A stretch of 64,000 bases of DNA from Archivesica marissinica (GCA_014843695.1 CM026394.1:38959382-39023381); one strand, 5' to 3'; positions 41,218 to 53,061 are shown, counted from the stretch's first letter. Notes: generated by a model from the letters alone, not told the origin. A program made the numbers and translations.

Positions 41218-41361
41218 CTAGACAATTTATCAACAATCTACAGTAAAACTTGTGCTAACCACCGCATGGGAATTTCGAACCATCTGTCAACAGCGGCCAT
41301 TCATTCCCAATTCCCTGTCAAGAGGAATAACAACCATTGAAGGATATTGTTATCATTGTGT

Positions 41362-41648
41362 GTTTTACGTTTATTTATCGTCGCTACCGGTTGCCCATAT
41401 GAGCGACGCCTCCTGAAGAGATTAGTCATTTTAGATTTTGGAGGATATTGTAATGATACAGACAGAGACCCATTCCAGAGTCTCCTTTGGTTCTTTTACG
41501 TGCACAGTGTAAAGCACCAACACGAGACCTCAGTTTAACGTCCCATCTGAATGACTGTTAAATTTTATTAGGGTCAGACGGGGGATCGAACCTACAATCA
41601 CTGGATTACCTGTCCAGCGTGTTACCACTGGACTACAGATCCGTCTGT
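41362..41648 (-). mobile_element. SINE family A, full length
   Basis: On the - strand: ACGGATCTGTAGTCCAGTGG head to tail GGTAGCGACGATAAATAAAC. Same family as 50307 (-) and 56613 (+). Confidence 0.92.
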
Positions 41649-41689
41649 ATATTATTATCAGGGTTATCTGTCTGCTTAAATACAAAGTT

Positions 41690-42140
41690 ATCAGTCCACT
41701 GATATGCTTAATTGGTTACTTCCCTTGACAGCTTGATGTGGTTACTTCCCTTGATAGTTTTATGTCGTTACTTCCCGTGACAGTTTTATGTGGTTACTTC
41801 CCTTGACAGTTTGATGTGGTTACTTCCCTTGACAGTTTTATGTGGTTACTTCCCTTGATAGTTTTATGTGGTTACTTCCCTTGATAGTTTTATGTGGTTA
41901 CTACCATTGACAGTTTAAGTGGTTACTGCCATTGACAGTTTTATGTGGTTACTTCCCTTGACAGTTTAAGTCGTTACTGCCATTTACAGTTTAAGTGGTT
42001 ACTTCCATCGACAGTTTAAGTGGTTACTTCCATTGACAGTTTAAGTCATTACTTCCATTGACAGCTTATGTGGTTACTTCCCTTGACAGTTTAACTGGTT
42101 ATTTCCCCTGACAATTTTAATTAGTTACTTACCCTGACAA
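41690..42140. repeat. 26-bp array, about 17 copies
   Basis: The unit is TGACAGTTTTATGTGGTTAC plus TTCCCT. The right-hand copies shorten to TGACAGTTTAAGTGGTTACT and become more diverged. Confidence 0.93.
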
Positions 42141-42149
42141 ACTTAATTA

Positions 42150-42191
42150 GTTATACAAATTTATTTTAGCTTGATTGCGAAACAAGTTCTT
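42150..42191 (-). mobile_element. SINE family D1 tail, separated from its body
   Basis: ACAAATTTATTTTAGCTTGA and TTGCGAAACAAGTTCTT are the D1 tail. The body and part of the head are at 42816-42902, on the other side of the LINE fragment. Confidence 0.75.
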
Positions 42192-42815
42192 CATCATCAG
42201 CCTCTGTCCGTCTTATGAGACGATGGATTGCGCTCTTGTCGAGGAACATCTTCTGCGGTGACTGAGTAGGCCTATTCTTGAGTGGCAGTCTCTGTTGCAG
42301 TCATCGCAGGTGAAGATCGAGTCATCCAGTTTGGTTGATGCCTTTCGTTTTTGTCGTTTCTGCTCACGAAGCCGAGTTCGCTCAGCCTCGGCTCGTCTGA
42401 CCCCAGCTTTCACAACGTGTCTCCATGATGACCGGTTTGATGCTGTGTCCTCCCAAGACTCTATGTTGATTTGCGCTGAACGCAGGTCCCTCTTACAAGC
42501 GTCCCTGTATCTTAGGTGGGGGCGACCAGTTGGACGTGATCCTTGTTCAAGTTGACCGCACAGTAGATCTTTGGGGATGCGTCCTTTATCCATGCGTCGG
42601 ACATGACCTAGCCAGCGCAGGTGGCGTTCACTGAGCATTGCATAGATGGTTGTTGAACTCGCTCTGCTGAGGACCTCTGTATTGGTGACCCTATCTTCCC
42701 AAGTGATTCCCAAGATCCTGCGAAGGCACCTCATATGGTATGAGTTCAGCTTTGTCTCTTGTCTGGCATATGTCGTCCATGACTCACTGCCATAGAGGAG
42801 CGTGCTGAGTTTTTA
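42192..42815 (-). pseudogene. Non-LTR retrotransposon, 3' end of ORF2
   Basis: The - strand frame from about 42811 encodes LLYGSESWTTYARQETKLNS, RCLRRILGITWEDRVTNTEV, LRWLGHVRRMD, GRPHLRYRDACKRDLRS and a C-terminal zinc-finger-like CDDCNRDCHSRIGLLSHRRR, typical of the region after the reverse transcriptase domain. Stop at 42213, then a short TGATGA tail. It is 5'-truncated, with no catalytic domain. It splits a D1 SINE and about 40 bp of the SINE is missing. Confidence 0.85.
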
Positions 42816-42902
42816 ATGGAATCCATCGCCACGAGGGAGAGCGAAATGGCAACGTGGAATTTAAATGCCTTGCCTAATGGCACAATCGTAACGGCTCCAG
42901 AC
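42816..42902 (-). mobile_element. SINE family D1 body
   Basis: On the - strand: CTGGAGCCGTTACGATTGTG, GGCAAGGCATTTAAATTCCA, CTCTCCCTCGTGGCGATGGA. It pairs with the tail at 42150-42191. Confidence 0.8.
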
Positions 42903-43411
42903 AAACTTAATTGATCCCCCCCAGTTTCAAAGATAATCTTAATCAGTTACCACCTTTGACGTCACACATCAGTTACTTCACCGGACAGATATTTAGGGTT
43001 AATTTCTCCTGGGAAGAGACATCATTTTCCTTACTATTCTTGCTCCAGTTTTCTCCGAAAATTTTTATCAGTTTCTGTACATCACAGCATACTCACACAA
43101 TTACTGCTAAATGGACGCTAATGAAGTAACCCAGTGGGGAAACATTCTGTACGATGTTACCTGTTGTAGGCTAGGAACAGTACTTCATACATTTGTTTTC
43201 TTGAACTTTACACATAACAAGTAAAACTATTATCGTATATATAAATATGTATATAAATATGTAATAGAAGGACGATTGTGCAATCTGCATAATACACACT
43301 CGGATAGTGTATTGAGTGACTATATATAAATTATAAAGTGCATACTTCAGTAATTACGGTAAATGCAAACATGTTGATAATATCATGAAACCATGTCCAG
43401 CATAATAGTAT
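42903..43411. other. Stretch without recognised feature
   Basis: A few decayed units of the neighbouring 26-bp array (near 42903-42975) are followed by AT-rich sequence. Confidence 0.45.
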
Positions 43412-43591
43412 ACAGTCAAACCTGTCTTAAGCAGCCAGCCAAGGGAATCACAGAAAGTGGCTGTTAGCACAGGTGGCTGCTTAATAGAGGTCAAATGTAT
43501 AATAAAACAACACATTGGGAATATGTTAACTGGCTGCTTAATACAGGTTGGCTGCTTAATAGAGGTGACCACTAACACAGGTTTGACTGTA
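43412..43591. mobile_element. ACAGTCAAACCTGT MITE
   Basis: ACAGTCAAACCTGTCTTAAG to ACACAGGTTTGACTGT with TA on both sides. It is the best-preserved copy in the window. Confidence 0.87.
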
Positions 43592-44392
43592 TACCGCAAC
43601 TACTGGGAACTAATTATTGTTGCAGAATTTCAACTGCGTAAATAGATTGACCTGGCCATTTATGGATTCCAGCTCAAGTCTGTATTTCTATGCGCACACC
43701 AGCGCACGCTTTGATATAGTTCCCTGAAAACAATTGGACAATTTTAATACCTATAATACGAATACATAGCAGTAATTCTTATCACATAAATTCCCATTCA
43801 TCCAATGCAATGTAATGCCAATCAGTGCTTTATAGATCAGTGCTTGTCTCCCCTCTGAAGATGGACAGGTCCTCATTCAATATGTATAAATCAGTAAATA
43901 GGCAGAAGTGCATCCGCGGTCCATTCGAATGTAGTCCCAATAACTAATATAGTTAATTTTTCTTTTTGGTAAAAATGCATTTTCATGACAGGCAGTGCAT
44001 AGTTTGTGTTTTTTGAGAAATTATGTGACTTGAGAAGACTTCAGACTAGTTGATGTGTAGAAAAGATTTTAGTATAAGAATTCAGGCCATTGCAACTGTA
44101 TTGTTTGGCGGAGGAATACAGTGTGTAAACACAGTGACGTTATTCACAGGCGAGCACTGGTTATTTGAACCTTAAAATTTGAACTATTCTTGGTGTGTTT
44201 CAGGCTAATTTGAATACCTCTTCACAGTGGATGTGGCATCAGAAGAAATGCAAGATTGGAAATATAAATGAACATACTGTATGTTTTTACTTTTTACTAT
44301 GTATTTAATAGGCAATTTATTTGTTGTTTTACAACCACAAGCCCTGATTTAAAGTGGACATGTTGCTATATTCAATTGTATAGTAGCTTTTC
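43592..44392. other. Stretch without firm feature
   Basis: A weak + strand candidate exon follows gtgtttcag near 44205 (GCTAATTTGAATACCTCTTC...). It has no supporting donor or homology, so no gene is called. Confidence 0.4.
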
Positions 44393-44847
44393 TTAACACT
44401 TTCAACACTACAGACCTCTAAATATGCTTACAAAGAGTGTTGAGATCCAGATGAGCCAGCTTGTGCCAAGCCGTGACAAGACTGTATACCAGTTTGTGTT
44501 TAACCCTTTCAACATCACAGGCCTCTAAATATCTTTACAAAGAGTGTAGATCCAGATGAGCCGGCTCTTGACAAGACTGTGTACCAGTTTGTTTTTAACC
44601 CTTTCAACATCACAGGCCTCTAAATATCTTTACAAAGAGTGTAGATCCAGATGAGCCGGCTCGTGCCAAGCCATCACAATAGGATCTCATTCCGCACCTT
44701 TTGCCAGTAATATTACTATTTTTAGACAAAATTAGATCTACACATTTTGATAAATGAACTGGTCTAAATGTAATTTACTGATTCATTTATTGGTCTAAAA
44801 TTATCATGGACCAGTCCATGTCAGTGACTTGGTGTTGAATGGGTTAA
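44393..44847 (+). mobile_element. TTAA-flanked MITE, family M1, left part triplicated
   Basis: TTAACACTTTCAACACTACA to TTGGTGTTGAATGGGTTAA. The left ~92-110 bp (ACCCTTTCAACATCACAGGC ... GATGAGCCGGCTC) occurs three times before the usual right half. Confidence 0.83.
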
Positions 44848-44974
44848 ATACGCCTCCCTCATTTCTCCATAAAGTTGATGTAAGTACTGAGTAACACAAG
44901 CTTTGTGCCAGCTGTTAGTTTTACAACGCCACTACTTGGCATTTTAACGAAAACACTAAAATGGTACCAAAAAA

Positions 44975-45560
44975 ACAGGGGCCTATGTCATTAAAGGGCT
45001 ATATCCCACCTATCAGGGGCCTATGTCATTAAAGGGCTATATCCCACCTATCAGGGGCCTATGTCATTAAAGGGCTATATCCCACCTATCAGGGGCCTAT
45101 GTCATTAAAGGGCTATATCCCACCCATCAGGGGCTATATCCCACCCATCAGGGGCATATGTCATTAAAGGGCTATATCCCACCTACACCACAAAAGGGCT
45201 ATATCCCACCCATCAGGGGCATATGTCATTAAAGGGCTATATCCCACCCATCAGGGGCCTATGTCATTAAAGGGCTATATCCCACCCATCAGGGGCCTAT
45301 GTCATTAAAGGGCTATATCCCACCCATCAGGGGCCTATGTCATTAAAGGGCTATATCCCACCCATCAGGGGCCTATGTCATTAAAGGGCTATATCCCACC
45401 CATCAGGGGCTATGTCATTAAAGGGCTATATCCCACCTATCAGGGGCTATATCCCACCCATCAGGGGCATATGTCATTAAAGGGCTATTATCTCACCCAT
45501 CAGGGGCCTATGTCATTAAAGGGCTATATCAAGGTATGGCTGGTTCGAGTACTTTATTAG
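44975..45560 (+). repeat. 38-bp array derived from SRD5A3 exon 1
   Basis: The unit is GGGGCCTATGTCATTAAAGG plus GCTATATCCCACCCATCA, about 14 copies with some short units. The last copy continues as CTATATCAAGGTATGGCTGG, TTCGAGTAC. SRD5A3 exon 1 (- strand 36126-36289) reads ATCCCTATCAGGGGCCTATG, TCATTAAAGGGCTATATCAA, GCTATGGCTGGTTCGGGTAC. The copy is in the opposite orientation to the gene, 8.7 kb upstream of it. Open frames across it are not a gene. Confidence 0.92.
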
Positions 45561-45664
45561 AGGCTATATGATGTTAAATTATCTATATGTCTACATCTAT
45601 GTGATGTGTTCCGAACGCAATATCGAGTATATATAGGATGGTGCTAGGATGGTGTTAGGATGGT

Positions 45665-45962
45665 GCTTAGTTTAAACTTGTATCGTAAATTTAGCTCGAT
45701 TGCGAAACAAGTTCTTACAACTTACACATTGCTTAGTACTGGTTAACCACTGAGGTCGGATAAGCCTGCACAGGAAAACATGCCTAGGTCCCCACAAGAG
45801 GTTTGACATATATGGAACGTAGTGTAGTGTATTTTGGCAAGGCTGGTGGAACATCGACACGGCTACTCAGTTGGTAGAGCGGTCTGACTAGGGTTTGGGC
45901 GATCGTGAGTTTGAGTTCCACGCCGGGTCACTAACTTTTCCGCCCTTTCTTTGCTTGGTCAC
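45665..45962. mobile_element. Composite of SINE pieces (D1 tail, E tail, F head)
   Basis: TTTAGCTCGATTGCGAAACA (D1 tail, -) at 45690, CATTGCTTAGTACTGGTTAA and CAAGAGGTTTGACATATATG (family E, +) at 45727-45840, then TACTCAGTTGGTAGAGCGGT and CACTAACTTTTCCGCCCTTT (family F, +) at 45858-45960. Confidence 0.7.
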
Positions 45963-46087
45963 TTTAATGGCGACGAGGTTATCTGATTTGGTACGGGCAA
46001 AGGAGTAGGCTAGGGGTACGGCTCTAGGGATCAGAATGCGGCTCATAAAGAATAAAAGATAGAAGAGTGTATTGTATTCTAGCGTGG

Positions 46088-46215
46088 GTAGAACATCGGC
46101 CTGCATAGCTCAGTTGGTAGAGCTGTCCGACTAGTGTTCTGGAGGTAGTGGGTTCGAGTCCCACGTCGGATCACTAACTTTTCCGCTCTTTCTTTGCTTG
46201 GTAACTTTAGTACAT
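46088..46215 (+). mobile_element. tRNA-like SINE, family F
   Basis: GCATAGCTCAGTTGGTAGAG, GTGGGTTCGAGTCCCAC T-arm, then CACTAACTTTTCCGCTCTTT. D- and T-arms pair, but the acceptor stem does not, so it is not called as a tRNA gene. Confidence 0.72.
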
Positions 46216-46329
46216 ACATAATTTTTCCTACGTTAATATCTACTAAATAGTTATATATAAGACACTATATTAGAATACATATAAGTTATAACTATATACT
46301 GTCTCGCTATAGAGCTAGCTTTTATAGCG

Positions 46330-46530
46330 ACGCCGTATAGTGTTCGTCTCCAGGTAATGGAGGATCAGGCAGTCGTGGGTTCGAACCCCGACTTGGGCTT
46401 GGTTACTTTAAAAGCTTGTGCCCATCTACGGACCTGGGGGTCAGTGTCGATCTTACTTGTGATCTTCGTAGTCGCTTACGTTATGATACTTGGTCAGGCC
46501 ACGTATCACACACATTGCTTAGTAATAAGT
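46330..46530 (+). mobile_element. tRNA-like head joined to family E body
   Basis: GTGGGTTCGAACCCCGACTT followed 90 bp later by GGTCAGGCCACGTATCACAC and CACATTGCTTAGTA. Fragmentary. Confidence 0.5.
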
Positions 46531-46625
46531 CCTTTATATAAGACCTCTACATAATATTTTTCGAGTTATTATTTCGAAAATGCCGTGATAGTAAAATGTC
46601 ACATTTATCAAGTCTATATATTTGA

Positions 46626-47467
46626 CGTAACCCTTTCCTTCATAGAGATTTAGGTTAATATACTATTATATCTCCATACAAACGACAGCCATTTGGCTAT
46701 CATGCAGTGGATAAGTAGTCGCCATATCTATCCCACCTCCATAGATATTACTGGGACTACATGAGATTCTGGCCTTTATTATGAACATTGGTTCGGCTAC
46801 TACATTGTCAATGTATGTCGTATTGGTAATGGCGTCAAGAGGTGCTTCTATGAGGGAAAGGGTTTATTATGAACATTGGTTTGGCTACTACATTGTCAAT
46901 GTATGTCGTATTGGTAATGGCATCAAGAGGTGCTTCTATGAGGGAAAGGGTTTATGAACATTGATTTGGCTACTACATTGTCAATGTATGTCGTATTGGT
47001 AATGGCGTCAAGAGGTGCTTCTATGAGGGAAAGGGTTTATGAACATTGGTTTGGCTACTACATTGTCAATGTATGTCGTATTGGTAATGGCGTCAAGAGG
47101 TGCTTCTATGAGGGAAAGGGTTTATGAACATTGGTTTGGCTACTACATTGTCAATGTATGTCGTATTGGTAATGGCGTCAAGAGGTGCTTCTATGAGGAA
47201 AAGGGTTTATGAACATTGGTTTCGCTACTACATTATCAATGTATGTCGTATTGGTAATGGCGTCAAGAGGTGCTTCTATGGGGGAAAGGGCTATGAACAT
47301 TGGTTTCGCTACTACATTGTCAATGTATGTCGTATTGGTAATGGCGTCAAGAGGTGCTTCTATGAGGGAAAGGGTTTATTATGAACATTGGTTTGGCTAC
47401 TACATTGTCAATGTATGTCGAATTGCTAATGGCGTCGAGAGGTGCTTCTATGAGGGAAATGGTTTAT
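46626..47467 (+). mobile_element. MITE family M3, right half amplified about eight-fold
   Basis: Left part ACCCTTTCCTTCATAGAGAT ... GATATTACTGGGACTACATG once, then the 85-bp right part TATGAACATTGGTTTGGCTA, CTACATTGTCAATGTATGTC, GTATTGGTAATGGCGTCAAG, AGGTGCTTCTATGAGGGAAA repeated to 47467. At 26977 and 61612 the left part is the one amplified. The overlapping frames rich in MYVVLVMASRGASM are not a gene. Confidence 0.9.
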
Positions 47468-47499
47468 TGCTTAGTTGTTAACTGCTTATATCGGGTAGG

Positions 47500-47785
47500 C
47501 CTACGCCTGCCAAGTGGGTTAAGCATGCCCAGGAAAACATGTCTAGGTCCCCTAAAGGGGTTTGACATTAATGGAACATACATACATGTATACACATAGA
47601 ACATGTCTAGGTCCCCTAAAGGGGTTTGACATTAATGGAACATACATACATACATACACATAGAACATATCTGGTCCCCTAAAGGGGCTTGACATTAATG
47701 GAACATACATACATACACATAGAACATGTCTGGTCCCCTAAAGGGGTTTGACATTAATGGAACTTACATACATACAGAACTAACT
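47500..47785 (+). repeat. ~60-bp array of a SINE family E tail, four copies
   Basis: The unit is AACATGTCTAGGTCCCCTAA plus AGGGGTTTGACATTAATGGA and ACATACATACATACACATAG. The single-copy version is the 3' end of the SINE at 7820-8033. Confidence 0.9.
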
Positions 47786-47865
47786 TTACTATTCAAGATC
47801 AGATGGAATGTGACCCTATGTTAAATAAAGCTTAATGTTGATCTAGCTAGCTTTGTAGATTAGAC

Positions 47866-49514
47866 TTAGATTTCAATCAATAGTAAATTACTTGCTTGGT
47901 TTACTTGGTTCTTTAGTCGCTTTGTCTGAGGCGCGACTCTCAATTTTTTCTTGAAAGTATAGCCACTTTGTGCAGAAACTGTGTCTTCTGCGAGATTATT
48001 CCAGGGTGAGACTACCCGATTGGAAAAGAAATTTTTCCGGATGTCTGAGCGAAAGCTAACCTTGTGTAGTTTTAAGTTGGTGACCACGAAGTCTTTTCAA
48101 TGGTCGACAAAATAGAGTGTCTGGATTTATGTTGTATTTGTTATGAAGCATTTTATAAGTTTCACACATGTCAGTATTTTTCCTGCGCGACTCTAAACTA
48201 TCGAGTGTTGGTGGATCAGCACACAAGGCTAAACAGCAGTTCTGCACTTTTTGTAGCATATCAATATCTTTTTTATAGCTAGGATTCCACACTACTGAAG
48301 CGTACTCCAGCAGTGGGCGTATTGTTGATGTATAAAGAATTGTCACTTTTCTTTGGGTTAAGTTTGTAAAACAACGTCTGATTTGTCCCACTCTTTGGGA
48401 AGCCCTTTTCGTTATTTCAGTAATGTGTTTACTAGGCTTTAAGTCACTAGAGATTAACACACAATTAACACACCCAGGTCCTTTTAATGTGTACACATAT
48501 TCCAAGGCCTGACGCAGTTTCAAAACCACACACTTGGCGGCATTAAATTTCATTAGCCATAACCTTGACCATGCTGAGAGGGTATTGAGATCTGCCTGGA
48601 GACTTTCACAATCGTCTGTATCGATAATTTTTCTGTATATTTTGGTATCATCGGCAAACAGTTTAGCTGTATTTTCAACCGAAGCTGGCAAGTCATTGAC
48701 AAATAGTAGGAATAAAATTGGTCCTAAAATGGATCCCTGCGGAACACCACTTGTGACTTTACTCCATTCAGAAGTACCATTTCTGAGAACCACCCTTTGT
48801 CGTCTGTTTGTAAGAAAAGCCCTGATCCAAGTACCAATGTGACCAGCAATACCGTAATGCTGAAGCTTATAACACAATCGTTTATGCGGCACTGAGTCGA
48901 AGGCTTTAGCGAAGTCCATATATATAATGTCTGTCTGCACCTTGTCATCCCAAGAAGAGGTCCAATCGTTAAGTGACTAGTAATTGAGTAATACAGGAAC
49001 ATCTGGACTGGAAACCGTGTTGATCACAGGAGAGTACGCTATTATATAATAAGTGTGCTGATATCTGGTCGAGTAAAATGCACTCGAGAAGCTTCACAAT
49101 CTGAGATGTCAATGTTACAGGACGAAAATTGTTACACGATTTTCTGGATTCTTTCTTATACAGAGGATTTATATTTCCATCACGCCAGTCACTAGGCACA
49201 GTACTTGTGTAGACAGATTGATTGTAAATCAAAGACAAAGGTTTGGCAACTGCTGGAATGCGTTTCAAAACGTTCACATGAATTCCATCAGGACCACAAG
49301 CCTTATTTAACGATAGTTTATTCAACTTGGCAATAATGACAACTTCGGTTATGTGTTTGAAGTGCAATTTACTGTTCACAACTGGATCGCCAATGTGCAT
49401 TTCTCCACTCAGATCTCCCTCCACCGTCTGAACCGAACCAAAGAAGTCATTCAGCAAATTTGCTTTCTCCGAGTCCCCCGTTATTTTAACACCATTCTCT
49501 TCCAAAACCTCCAC
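47866..49514 (-). pseudogene. Non-LTR retrotransposon reverse transcriptase, 5'-truncated and frameshifted
   Basis: Three - strand frames in series. 49514-48969 holds the N-terminal RT part (KACGPDGIHVNVLKRIP, PSDWRDGNINPLYKK, NNFRPVTLTSQIVKLLE). About 48955-48056 holds the catalytic core (DIIYMDFAKAFDSVPHKRL, SGVPQGSILGPILFLLFVND, KLFADDTKIYR) and the thumb/C-terminal part (RPLLEYASVVWNPSYKKDID). 48087-47866 holds the end. The FADD motif is kept, but frameshifts near 48965 and 48070 and the missing endonuclease make it non-functional. Jockey/CR1-like by motif order. Confidence 0.9.
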
Positions 49515-49534
49515 GGTACTAAATAATCTTAGAA

Positions 49535-49675
49535 TAAGTTAGATCTTCTACCAGTTACTGGCCAAATTCAACAAACTGGACATTATTGGCAGGTGGGTGT
49601 AGATCTTCTATTTCTACAAGTTACTGCCAAATTCAACAAACTGAACAGTATTGACAGGTGGGTGCGAATCGAGAA
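49535..49675. repeat. ~70-bp direct duplication, two copies
   Basis: AGATCTTCTACCAGTTACTG ... GGCAGGTGGGTGT is followed by AGATCTTCTATTTCTACAAG ... GACAGGTGGGTGC. Confidence 0.85.
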
Positions 49676-50117
49676 AGAATTGAAATAAAAGTGATAGTAT
49701 ACATGTAGGCCTACACGGCTACAGTTGAGAGTTAAAGATAAAAGATCGAGATACATGTATACAGAGGTAAATCGAACATACTGTCACAGTTACTGTATAC
49801 GAGACAGTGCCCGTGACAACTTACAGAAGTCCAAGTATGTGTCGATATCTCAGCTAGTCAATGACATGAAGCATAACCATGGTTGACTGGTGACATACAA
49901 GCGAATACACAACCAAATCACAATATTTTACGGTTCAATTGTACCCAGGGAAGACAATCCATAGAACCAGAAACAGTAACCTCCCTTTTCGCGGAAAAAT
50001 TGGGCTAAGACGAAATTAGTTTTACAATTGTTGCCGTCTAGTTACATATCTGTACTAAAACGGTATATTATACTCTACACTAGTGTTGAACATTATCGAT
50101 TATAGCAGGTACCCTAG
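49676..50117. other. Stretch without recognised feature
   Basis: No splice-bounded open frame or repeat relationship was noticed. Confidence 0.45.
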
Positions 50118-50268
50118 CATGGGTGACAGTCTGTCGACTTTTAACTTCTGGCAAAATGATATGATCAGAAACTCAATACGGCCCAATTAATAGTATCGGT
50201 GTTAAAATATATTTAATTGACCGACCAGAAAAATATATCGACGCCTGTTCCCAGGCTATAAGTACCCG
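50118..50268 (+). mobile_element. Short dispersed element (GCCTGTTCCCAGGCTA family)
   Basis: CAGTCTGTCGACTTTTAACT, CAATACGGCCCAATTAATAG, ATATCGACGCCTGTTCCCAG. Confidence 0.8.
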
Positions 50269-50290
50269 TAATACGGAAAGTAACGAAATA

Positions 50291-50573
50291 TACATACATG
50301 TATGTGTGTTTGGTTTATTTATCGTCGCTACCGGTTGCCCATATGAGCGACGCCTCCTGAAGAGATTAGTCATTTTAGATTTTTGGAGGATAGTGCAATG
50401 ATACAGACAGAGACCCATTCCAGAGTCTACTCTGGTTCTTTTACGTGCATGGTGTGCAGCACCGACAATTAAGAGACCTCGGTTTAAAACCCCATCTTAA
50501 AGACTGTTAATTTTATTAGTGTCACACGGGGTATCGAACCTGCGTGTTACATCTGTACTACAGATCCGTCTGT
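50291..50573 (-). mobile_element. SINE family A with target-site duplication
   Basis: On the - strand: ACGGATCTGTAGTACAGATG head, GAGTAGACTCTGGAATGGGT, tail GGTAGCGACGATAAATAAAC and a CATACATG end. TAACGAAATATA lies on both sides (about 50279-50290 and 50573-50584). Confidence 0.92.
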
Positions 50574-50584
50574 AACGAAATATA

Positions 50585-51640
50585 GATCTACTCTACCGGT
50601 TTAATGGAGCTCTGTTACGTAGACCTATTACTCTCTCACCTGTAATGACAGTCCCATGCGTAGTATATATATAGACATGTACGAGGAGGTTTTGACATTA
50701 AGTTAATAGATTGTATTTCCCTCCTAAATTAGATCACTGTCAATGTGTTCTATGCACACGTGCGATGTGTTGAGAAACCTGCAAATAGCCATCACAACCG
50801 AACCCTGAGAGGTCATGACCTGAGATAGTTTGTCTGGCATTCTCGACTTCTTCTACACAATGGCCACTTCTTTCCAATTGCCATACGACTATGGAACATG
50901 CTTCCAGTTTCAGCAGCCAGAACCATCGATGGATTCAAGTCTGTGTGCGTGCATACGTGTGTGCGTGTACAGTCACCCACTTCGATTTTACAAACATCGA
51001 CTGTAATTGAGTTGATATGTGCTTTCCACTCAACTACTGGAAGGGTATTAGTTTAAACATTATTTTTTCAGTATTTGTACATGTAATCAAGAAATGAACA
51101 TTTTACATATAATTTAACAGCAGTAGACTGAAAGGGATTAGAACGAAAGAAAACTTAAATAGTTCTTCTCCCTATCAATTGATTGATATACAATAGGCAC
51201 GATAATTATATATATATATAACAATGATAAAAAAATATATATATGAAAAAACGAGAAATCTATTCCAAGTATATGCTAAAGAATTTCAGAAGTTATTGTA
51301 TTAGTGAGTCAATCGTTTTGGATGTTAAAAAGAAAATGGTTAATATTTAAAGAAATATTTGAAGAAAGTTCATGAACTATCAAATCGGAGCACGAGCAGA
51401 AGAAGAGATTAGTATAGAGACAAATGGTTGAATAGGAAGGGCATTGCTAAGCTTTCCATACAGCCATTACTGCTTACACCATGAATTGATGTTTTTGGAA
51501 TTGTCGACATTACTTCATAGAGCCGGATCTACAGTAATTCAATTCATGATTTCACATATGAGCCTTTTTCGCGATTTTCCAATTATATTTTGGGGAAACC
51601 TTAAATTGGCACATGTGAACTACCGAATTTGCCTTCTGGA
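50585..51640. other. Stretch without recognised feature
   Basis: An AT-rich segment with (TA)n near 51208-51245. GTGTGCGTGCATACGTGTGT near 50940 is low-complexity. No gene is called. Confidence 0.45.
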
Positions 51641-53042
51641 TATACATACGACAAATAATTAAATACGCACATGTGGACTGCTGTCACTTTCTGGATATAC
51701 ATACGACACATAATTAAATGCACACGTGTGGACTGCGGTCACTTTCTGGATATACATACGACAAATAATTAAATGCGCACGTGTGGACTGCTGTCACTTT
51801 CTGGATATACATACGACACATAATTAAATGCGCACGTGTCGACTGCTGTCACGTTCTGGATATACATACAACAAATAATTAAATGCTCACGTGTGGACTG
51901 CTGTCACTTTCTGGATATGCATACGACTCGTAATTAAATGCGCACATGTGGACTGGTGTCGCTTTCTGGATATGCATACAACACATAATTAAATGCGCAC
52001 GTGCGCACATGTGGACTGTTGTCGCTTTCTGGATATGCATAAGACAAATAATTAAATGCGCATGTGCGCACGTGTGGACTGTTGTCGCTTTCTGGATATG
52101 CATACGACAAATAATTAAATGCGCACGTGTGTACTGTTGTCGCTTTCTGGATATGCATAAGACAAATAATTAAATGCGCACGTGCGGACTGTTGTCGCTT
52201 TCTGGATATTCATAAGAAATAATTAAATGCGCATGTGCGCACGTGTGGACTGTTGTCGCTTTCTGGATATGCATACGACAAATAATTAAATGCGCACGTG
52301 CGGACTGCTGTCGCTTTCTGTATATGCATAAGACAAATAATTAAATGCGCACGTGTGGACTGCTGTCGCTTTCTGGATATGCATAAGACAAATAATTAAA
52401 TGCGCACGTGTGGACTGCTGTCGCTTTCTGGATATGCATATGACAAATAATTAAATGCGCACGTGCGCACGTGTGGACTGTTGTCACTTTCTGGATATGC
52501 ATACGACACATAATTAAATGCGCACGTGTGGACTGTTGTCGCTTTCTGGATATGCATATGACAAATAATTAAATGCGCACGTGTGGACTGTTGTCGCGTT
52601 CCGGATATGCATACGACACATAATTAAATGCGCACGTGTGGACTGTTGTTGCTTTCTGGATATGCATACGACACATAATTAAATGCGCACGTGTGGACTG
52701 CTGTCGCTTTCTGGATATGCATACGACAAATAATTAAATGCGCACATGTGGACTGCTGTCGCTTTCTGGATATGCATATGACAAATAATTAAATGCGCAC
52801 GTGTGGACTGCTGTCGCTTTCTGGACATGCATACGACAAATAATTAAATGTGCACGTCTGGACTGCTGTCGCTTTCTGGATATGCATACGACACATAATT
52901 AAATGCACACGTGTGGACTGCTGTTGCTTTCTGGATATGCATACAACACATAATTAAATGCGCACGTGTGGACTATTGTCGCTTTCTGGATATGCATACG
53001 ACACATAATTAAATGCGCACGTGTGGACTGTTGTCGCTTTCT
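51641..53042. repeat. 55-bp array, about 26 copies
   Basis: The unit is AAATAATTAAATGCGCACGT, GTGGACTGCTGTCGCTTTCT and GGATATGCATACGAC. Some units carry an extra GCGCACGTGC. CACGTG and ATGCAT palindromes recur in each copy. Substitution patterns show gradual left-to-right change (TATACATACG to TATGCATACG). Confidence 0.97.
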
Positions 53043-53061
53043 AGACAAAATAATTATCCTC

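Noticed and set aside
42150..42902. LINE fragment as source of the D1/D2 SINE tail
   Set aside because: The LINE ends in its own TGATGA tail before the SINE tail starts, so it is an insertion into a SINE and not a shared 3' end.
44205..44290. + strand exon after gtgtttcag
   Set aside because: No donor, no recognisable homology and an AT-rich continuation; evidence too thin.
46088..46165. Functional tRNA gene
   Set aside because: D- and T-arms are good but the acceptor stem has several mismatches, and the same sequence with its flank recurs as a SINE.
47124..47599. Membrane-like peptides with MYVVLVMASRGASM repeats
   Set aside because: They are overlapping frames of the 85-bp MITE-derived array.
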